Shown here: positions 17,131 through 20,879 of the stretch, piece by piece
Position numbering within the stretch: the stretch's first letter is position 1
Layout: every line of letters begins with the position of its first letter
NCBI GenBank assembly: GCA_023807065.1
Contig: JAJJLU010000728.1
Location: 1-20,879 of the forward strand
DNA length: 20,879 bases
From: Isotricha intestinalis
Taxonomy: Eukaryota > Ciliophora > Litostomatea > Vestibuliferida > Isotrichidae
Direction: 5' to 3'
The notes under the pieces: generated by a model
Seen by the model: the letters and a program-made list of their open reading frames with translations, nothing else
What the model was told of the DNA's origin: nothing
The model's database searches: none
Position numbers and translations under genes: made by a program

Positions 17131-17339
17131 TTTTTATTAAAAAATATTTTATTATATGTTTATTAGAAAAAAAGTTACAATAATAATTTTTTATTATAAT
17201 ATATTTATTTTAATTTATATTTTTATTTTATTTATTTATATTTTTATTTTATTTATTTATCAGTTCATTTTTTTTTTTTAGAATTAAAAAATATGATTTT
17301 TAAATAAACAAAATAAAATTTAATTTAAAAAGTTCAAAA
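17131..17339. promoter_or_regulatory. Divergent promoter between DUF285 and NEK genes
   Basis: 209 bases between two divergent start codons, so both promoters lie here. It is roughly twice as long as the other two divergent spacers in the window, and about 42 bases of the excess are a two-copy 21-bp repeat at 17214-17255. The right end is A-rich (AAAAAGTTCAAAA before the ATG). No named element is recognised. Confidence 0.55.
17214..17255. repeat. Perfect 21-bp tandem duplication
   Basis: Units 17214-17234 and 17235-17255 are identical, each beginning TTTATATTTTTATTTTATTT and ending with A, followed by a five-base start of a third copy (TTTAT). It is T-rich on the top strand and lies in the divergent promoter region. 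It most likely arose by slippage. Confidence 0.8.
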
Positions 17340-19250
17340 ATGGAAAATTATGAAATAATAAATCCAATAGGAAAAGGTAATTTTGGAATAATATCAAAAA
17401 TATTTAGAAAATCTGATAAAAAAATATTAGTATGGAAAGAAATAAATTATAGTCAAATAACAGATAAAGAAAAACAACAAATAGTATCTGAAGTAAACAT
17501 ATTAAGAGAATTAAAGCATCCAAACATAGTTCGTTACTATGATAGAATAATAGATAAAAAAAATCAAAAGATTTATATTATAATGGAATATTGTGAAAAA
17601 GGAGATTTAAATCAATTAATAAAAAAATTAAAAAAGCAAAAAGATTATTTATCAGAAAATAAAATTTGGGAAATTTTTTCTCAAGTTTTATTAGCAGTAA
17701 ATTATTGTCATAATCACAAAGAAGGGAAAATATTACATCGAGATATAAAGCCTTCAAATATATTTATAGATAAAGAAAATAATATTAAATTAGGAGATTT
17801 TGGTTTAAGTAGAGAATTATCTAATGAATCTAAATTTGCTTATTCACATGTTGGAACTCCTTATTATATGTCACCTGAGCAAATTGAAGAAAATAAATAT
17901 AATGAAAAAAGCGATATTTGGTCTCTTGGATGTTTCTTATATGAATTATGTACTTTTAATCCTCCTTTCGAAGCTAAAAATCATATTCAATTAGCTTTAA
18001 AAATTAAAAGCGGAAAAATTGATAAAAGTAATTTTAAATATTCAGATAATTTATGGAATATTATTAAATCAATGATTAATGTTAATGTTATTGATAGACC
18101 TTTTAGTAATGATTTAATTAATTTTTCTCAAGTTAATATATGTTTAAGAGAAAGGGAAGTTAAAGAATATTATTATAGAATTAAAGCTTTTGAAATTGAG
18201 TTGAAAAATAAAGAAAGAGATTTGGAAATTATGAAAAAAGAACTTTTAGAAAGAGAAAAAAAAATTGTGGAAAGAGAAAATGAAATAAATGAAAAAGAAA
18301 AAATATTAAATGAATTAAATTATAAAATAATATCTGGGAAAAATAATGATAGTACAAATATTTCTAGTGAAAATAATTATAATAATAATATTGGACATAC
18401 TCCACAAAATAGTAATTTAGAATCTAATATTTTAACTTCATATAGTATTTTAAATTCTCATAGAAATTCTATTATAAATCAAAATAATTTTAACGATGAA
18501 AAAAATGATGAAAGTAATAACAATGAAGAAAATATTGATGATAATGAAAAATATTGTATTTTACTTCCTTCAGACACTAAAAAAAGTAAAAGTTTAACTG
18601 TTCCTATTTCTGTGAATTCATCTATTAAATTTGATGAAAAATTTTATCAAAATTATGGTAATAATAGATTAAAATGTAATTTAAATAATGTAAATTTTAA
18701 AAACATGTATTCAAATAATCCTCAATCAAAAATAAATAATAATATTCTTAAACAATATTTAATAACACCAAATTTCAATCCAAATACAATTAAAAAAGAT
18801 AAATATGATAATATTAAAAACAATGATATTAATTATCAAATGAAACAAAATTTAAAAAGTAAAGAAAGTAATAAATTTAAAACAAATATAGTAGTAACAA
18901 ATAAAAATAATTTACAAATTCATAATGATGAAAGCGTAAATCCAAGTAGAAATATAAAAACAGAATCAAATAAAAAAATGTTAGAAAAAGGATTTTTTAA
19001 AAAAAGAGCAAATACTCCAAATTTAACAGCATTTACTTCAAGATGCACAACAAATAATACACCTACTAAAAAATTATTAAATAATAATTTGAATTCTAAT
19101 AATAATATTTCAAATACATATTATTCTAAATATGTTAGAAGAAATAATTCTGGAGTTTCTATTAATAGATTTATAGATATAAATAGAATAAATTCTAATA
19201 ATAAAAAAAAGAATTCTTATCGATGTATGATTCCAAGAAATCATCATTAA
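17340..19250 (+). CDS. NEK2-like serine/threonine protein kinase
   Basis: A 636-residue protein. The kinase domain spans about 4-265: glycine loop GKGNFG at 11-16, catalytic Lys33 (VWKEI), alpha-C Glu51, HRDIKPSN at 133-140, DFG at 153-155, GTPYYMSPE at 172-180 and SDIWSLGC. The stretch ILRELKHPNIVRYYDRII is almost identical to human NEK2, as are LGDFGL and SLGCFLYELC. This makes NEK2-type NIMA-related kinase the clear assignment; such kinases act in centrosome/basal-body and ciliary control. All catalytic residues are present, so it should be active. Residues about 270-330 form a coiled coil (ELKNKERDLEIMKKELLERE), the dimerisation element typical of NEK2. The tail of about 300 residues is Asn/Ser/Lys-rich and disordered. 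Ciliates carry many NEK paralogues, so strict orthology is uncertain. No intron; TAA stop. Confidence 0.96.
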   Translation: MENYEIINPIGKGNFGIISKIFRKSDKKILVWKEINYSQITDKEKQQIVSEVNILRELKHPNIVRYYDRIIDKKNQKIYIIMEYCEKGDLNQLIKKLKKQKDYLSENKIWEIFSQVLLAVNYCHNHKEGKILHRDIKPSNIFIDKENNIKLGDFGLSRELSNESKFAYSHVGTPYYMSPEQIEENKYNEKSDIWSLGCFLYELCTFNPPFEAKNHIQLALKIKSGKIDKSNFKYSDNLWNIIKSMINVNVIDRPFSNDLINFSQVNICLREREVKEYYYRIKAFEIELKNKERDLEIMKKELLEREKKIVERENEINEKEKILNELNYKIISGKNNDSTNISSENNYNNNIGHTPQNSNLESNILTSYSILNSHRNSIINQNNFNDEKNDESNNNEENIDDNEKYCILLPSDTKKSKSLTVPISVNSSIKFDEKFYQNYGNNRLKCNLNNVNFKNMYSNNPQSKINNNILKQYLITPNFNPNTIKKDKYDNIKNNDINYQMKQNLKSKESNKFKTNIVVTNKNNLQIHNDESVNPSRNIKTESNKKMLEKGFFKKRANTPNLTAFTSRCTTNNTPTKKLLNNNLNSNNNISNTYYSKYVRRNNSGVSINRFIDINRINSNNKKKNSYRCMIPRNHH

Positions 19251-19364
19251 AAAATTTAATAAATATTCTATTATTATATTAATTAATATTTTAAAAATAA
19301 TATAAATAAAACTATTTTATTTAGAATCAAATTTCAAATAAAAAATAAATAAAAGTTTTTAAAA
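19251..19364 (+). promoter_or_regulatory. Spacer upstream of the metallopeptidase gene
   Basis: The 114 bases between the NEK stop codon and the next start codon hold the 3' UTR of the former and promoter plus leader of the latter. A/T only apart from a few bases; A-rich in the last 40 positions, as before other starts here. No specific element recognised. Confidence 0.45.
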
Positions 19365-20438
19365 ATGGGAAATTCTTGTACAAAAACTTTATTATCTAAA
19401 ATATGTCCTACTAAAAATTTTCCTTATTCTCGTTTACAAAACATTGAAAACTCAGAAAATAAATTTAATTATAAAAAAATAAAAGTACTTCAATTATCAT
19501 CTTCAAATGAATTTATTTTACAAGGAAATTACAAAAAATTAGAAAACTATGATATTTTAAAATCATTTTTAAATAAACCATTAGTGAAAATTTACATGAA
19601 CCAAATTTTTAAACCTAATAAAACAATAAAAAAATTTCAATATCAAAAAATAAAAGGAATATACAATCAAATAAAGCCAGATATCGATAAATTATTTTCT
19701 CGTTATAAAATAAAATGTACAATTCCTAAAAGTAAATTTAACGTAGAAGTAATTGCATATAAATTATCATGTAATCCATCAACAGAGGAAGATTTAGATA
19801 TGTATTTCCCAATTTTTTTTATGGAATTATGTTTATATCCAAAAAGCTTTATAAAAAAATCTCAAATAAAACAAATAGTATTTGTTCATGATATTGAATT
19901 TACAACACCATATTATTCTCAAGAAAGATCAGGTTGTCCTGATTATTATGATACTAAAGGATTAATACTATCAACACAAGAAAGAAACTTTGCTTATATT
20001 AGAATTGTTTTTCATCATGAATTTTTCCATTATATTGATTGGATCGATGATAAATCTTATGATGATGATGAATGGAATAAATTAAATGAACCTAATTTTA
20101 AATATGGTAAAGGAGGAGAATATGAAAGAACTTGGATTAAATTAGATCCTAATGTTAAAGGATTTATTAATCATTATTCTACTTCTGCTTTAGAAGAAGA
20201 TAAAGCTGAAATTTATCAATATTTAATTGGTTGCCCTGATGAAGCTTTACATAATAAAGATGATATTGTTAAAAAAAAAGCTCTTAGAATTCAGAAATTT
20301 ATTAATGATTTTAATCAAGAAGGAATTGGTAATGCTAAAGTTAATTTTTGGAATAATTTAATTGATTTTAGAAAGGAATTTGTTTATAAGGAAAGTGTTT
20401 ATCAAGGAAATATTCATTTGTTAAAAGAAAAAAAATAG
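19365..20438 (+). CDS. Zincin-type metallopeptidase-like protein with MGNSC acylation motif
   Basis: A 357-residue protein. HHEFFHYID at residues 217-225 contains HExxH (H218, E219, H222), the zinc-binding and catalytic motif of zincin metallopeptidases. About 55 residues later GFINHYSTSALEEDKAEIY supplies candidate third-ligand glutamates (E277, E278, E282), as in gluzincins. It recalls bacterial/fungal 'putative zinc-binding metallopeptidases' in which HExxH is followed by an E-D-x-A-E helix. The exact family and substrate are unknown. The N-terminus MGNSCTKTLLSKIC fits N-myristoylation at Gly2 (Ser4 and Thr6 favourable) with palmitoylation at Cys5 and perhaps Cys14, implying cytoplasmic-face membrane attachment rather than secretion; no signal peptide is present. 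The first roughly 110 residues are unassigned. It is the last clear gene before the telomere; stop is TAG. Confidence 0.88.
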   Translation: MGNSCTKTLLSKICPTKNFPYSRLQNIENSENKFNYKKIKVLQLSSSNEFILQGNYKKLENYDILKSFLNKPLVKIYMNQIFKPNKTIKKFQYQKIKGIYNQIKPDIDKLFSRYKIKCTIPKSKFNVEVIAYKLSCNPSTEEDLDMYFPIFFMELCLYPKSFIKKSQIKQIVFVHDIEFTTPYYSQERSGCPDYYDTKGLILSTQERNFAYIRIVFHHEFFHYIDWIDDKSYDDDEWNKLNEPNFKYGKGGEYERTWIKLDPNVKGFINHYSTSALEEDKAEIYQYLIGCPDEALHNKDDIVKKKALRIQKFINDFNQEGIGNAKVNFWNNLIDFRKEFVYKESVYQGNIHLLKEKK

Positions 20439-20847
20439 CTTTTTGAATATTTTTTTTAGTTTTCATTTTTTCGGTGGTTTATATAAAAAAAGTTAAATAT
20501 TAAATTTCAGAAATTTATTATTTAATTTTGAATTATTTAAAGTGAATATAATTAATTATGTATAAATGAAAGTTTTTAATATTAATTTGGAAAAAAACCA
20601 ACAACATGATTTTGAATTTATTTCAAAATTCATAAAAGAAATAATGAAAAATAAATAAGAAAAGAATTGGAAAATTTTTTATTTATTTCAACATTAAAAT
20701 TAATTTTGAATATATTGAAATAAAAATCATCAAAATAAATAATTTAAATAATAACAAAAATTTACAAATTTAAAATATATATTTAATAAATATAATATTC
20801 ACATTTTTTAAAGAAATAAAAAAAAAATTACTTTTGTTGAGTATTAT
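20439..20847. other. Short subtelomeric non-coding stretch
   Basis: 409 bases between the last stop codon and the telomere. It has no repeat family and no convincing gene. The only coding-looking piece is a 30-codon ORF at 20566-20658 (+) beginning MKVFNINLEKNQQHD, followed in the same frame by 12 further sense codons after its TAA. It could be a fossil exon or chance. The absence of subtelomeric repeats is consistent with a macronuclear chromosome end. Confidence 0.6.
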
Positions 20848-20879
20848 GGGGATTGGGGATTGGGGATTGGGGATTGGGG
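20848..20879 (+). repeat. Telomere, (GGGGATT)n
   Basis: Five GGGG tracts separated by four ATT spacers run to the last base of the window. The unit is a perfect 7-mer, GGGGATT (complement AATCCCC). The G-rich strand points outward, as at a right chromosome end. The junction is abrupt: it follows GAGTATTAT directly with no degenerate units. The window end may truncate the array, so its true length is unknown. It is the G4-type repeat expected in ciliates (compare Tetrahymena GGGGTT) but with an A after the Gs. Confidence 0.93.

Noticed and set aside
607..20438. Reassigned genetic code (TAA/TAG as Gln or TGA as Trp/Cys)
   Set aside because: All conserved domains end and continue properly with standard stops; no domain requires an internal stop codon to be sense, and Trp is TGG throughout.

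Overview
The window is very AT-rich eukaryotic nuclear DNA (protein genes, short GT-AG introns, no rRNA or tRNA seen). It ends at its right edge in five GGGG tracts separated by ATT, i.e. a (GGGGATT)n / (CCCCAAT)n telomere at 20848-20879 whose G-rich strand runs 3' outward. The last gene stops only about 410 bp before it. Dense packing, a very short subtelomere, tiny introns (31 and 35 nt) and a large CCDC81-HU/EF-hand protein all fit a ciliate somatic (macronuclear) chromosome end. All ten main genes stop with TAA (8) or TAG (2), and none needs TGA or reassigned TAA/TAG as sense. A ciliate with a standard-like code is therefore the best reading. My recollection that a CCCCAAT-type telomere occurs in rumen/gut litostome (trichostome) ciliates makes that group my first guess, but this is an inference. 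The left edge has no telomere, so the window is the right arm of a longer molecule.

Layout, left to right: a gene-free 606 bp; a coiled-coil/WD40 protein (+); PTEN phosphatase (-) sharing a 99-bp divergent promoter with FIP1 polyadenylation factor (+, one 31-nt intron that joins the Fip1 motif to an RS/RD-rich tail); a probable Nup85-type nucleoporin (-) sharing a 97-bp divergent promoter with a tandem-FHA protein (+, one 35-nt intron after a six-codon first exon); a La-motif/DCL-like (DUF3223) RNA-binding protein (+); a 1749-residue protein with tandem HU (CCDC81-like) domains and about a dozen EF-hands (-); a roughly 560-bp gap; a BspA/DUF285 leucine-rich-repeat protein (-), divergent from a NEK2-like kinase (+); a zinc metallopeptidase-like protein (+); a short subtelomere and the telomere.

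There is no operon; genes are single units with intergenic gaps of about 90-560 bp. Two themes stand out. One is nuclear RNA/export machinery (FIP1, Nup85-like, La-DCL). The other is a set of three unrelated proteins beginning Met-Gly with nearby cysteines (FHA MGTSLNCC, DUF285 MGCS, metallopeptidase MGNSC), which suggests lipid anchoring to membranes. They sit near the lipid phosphatase PTEN and the cytoskeletal NEK and HU/EF-hand proteins. The FHA lipid-anchor signal is visible only after the small first intron is recognised.
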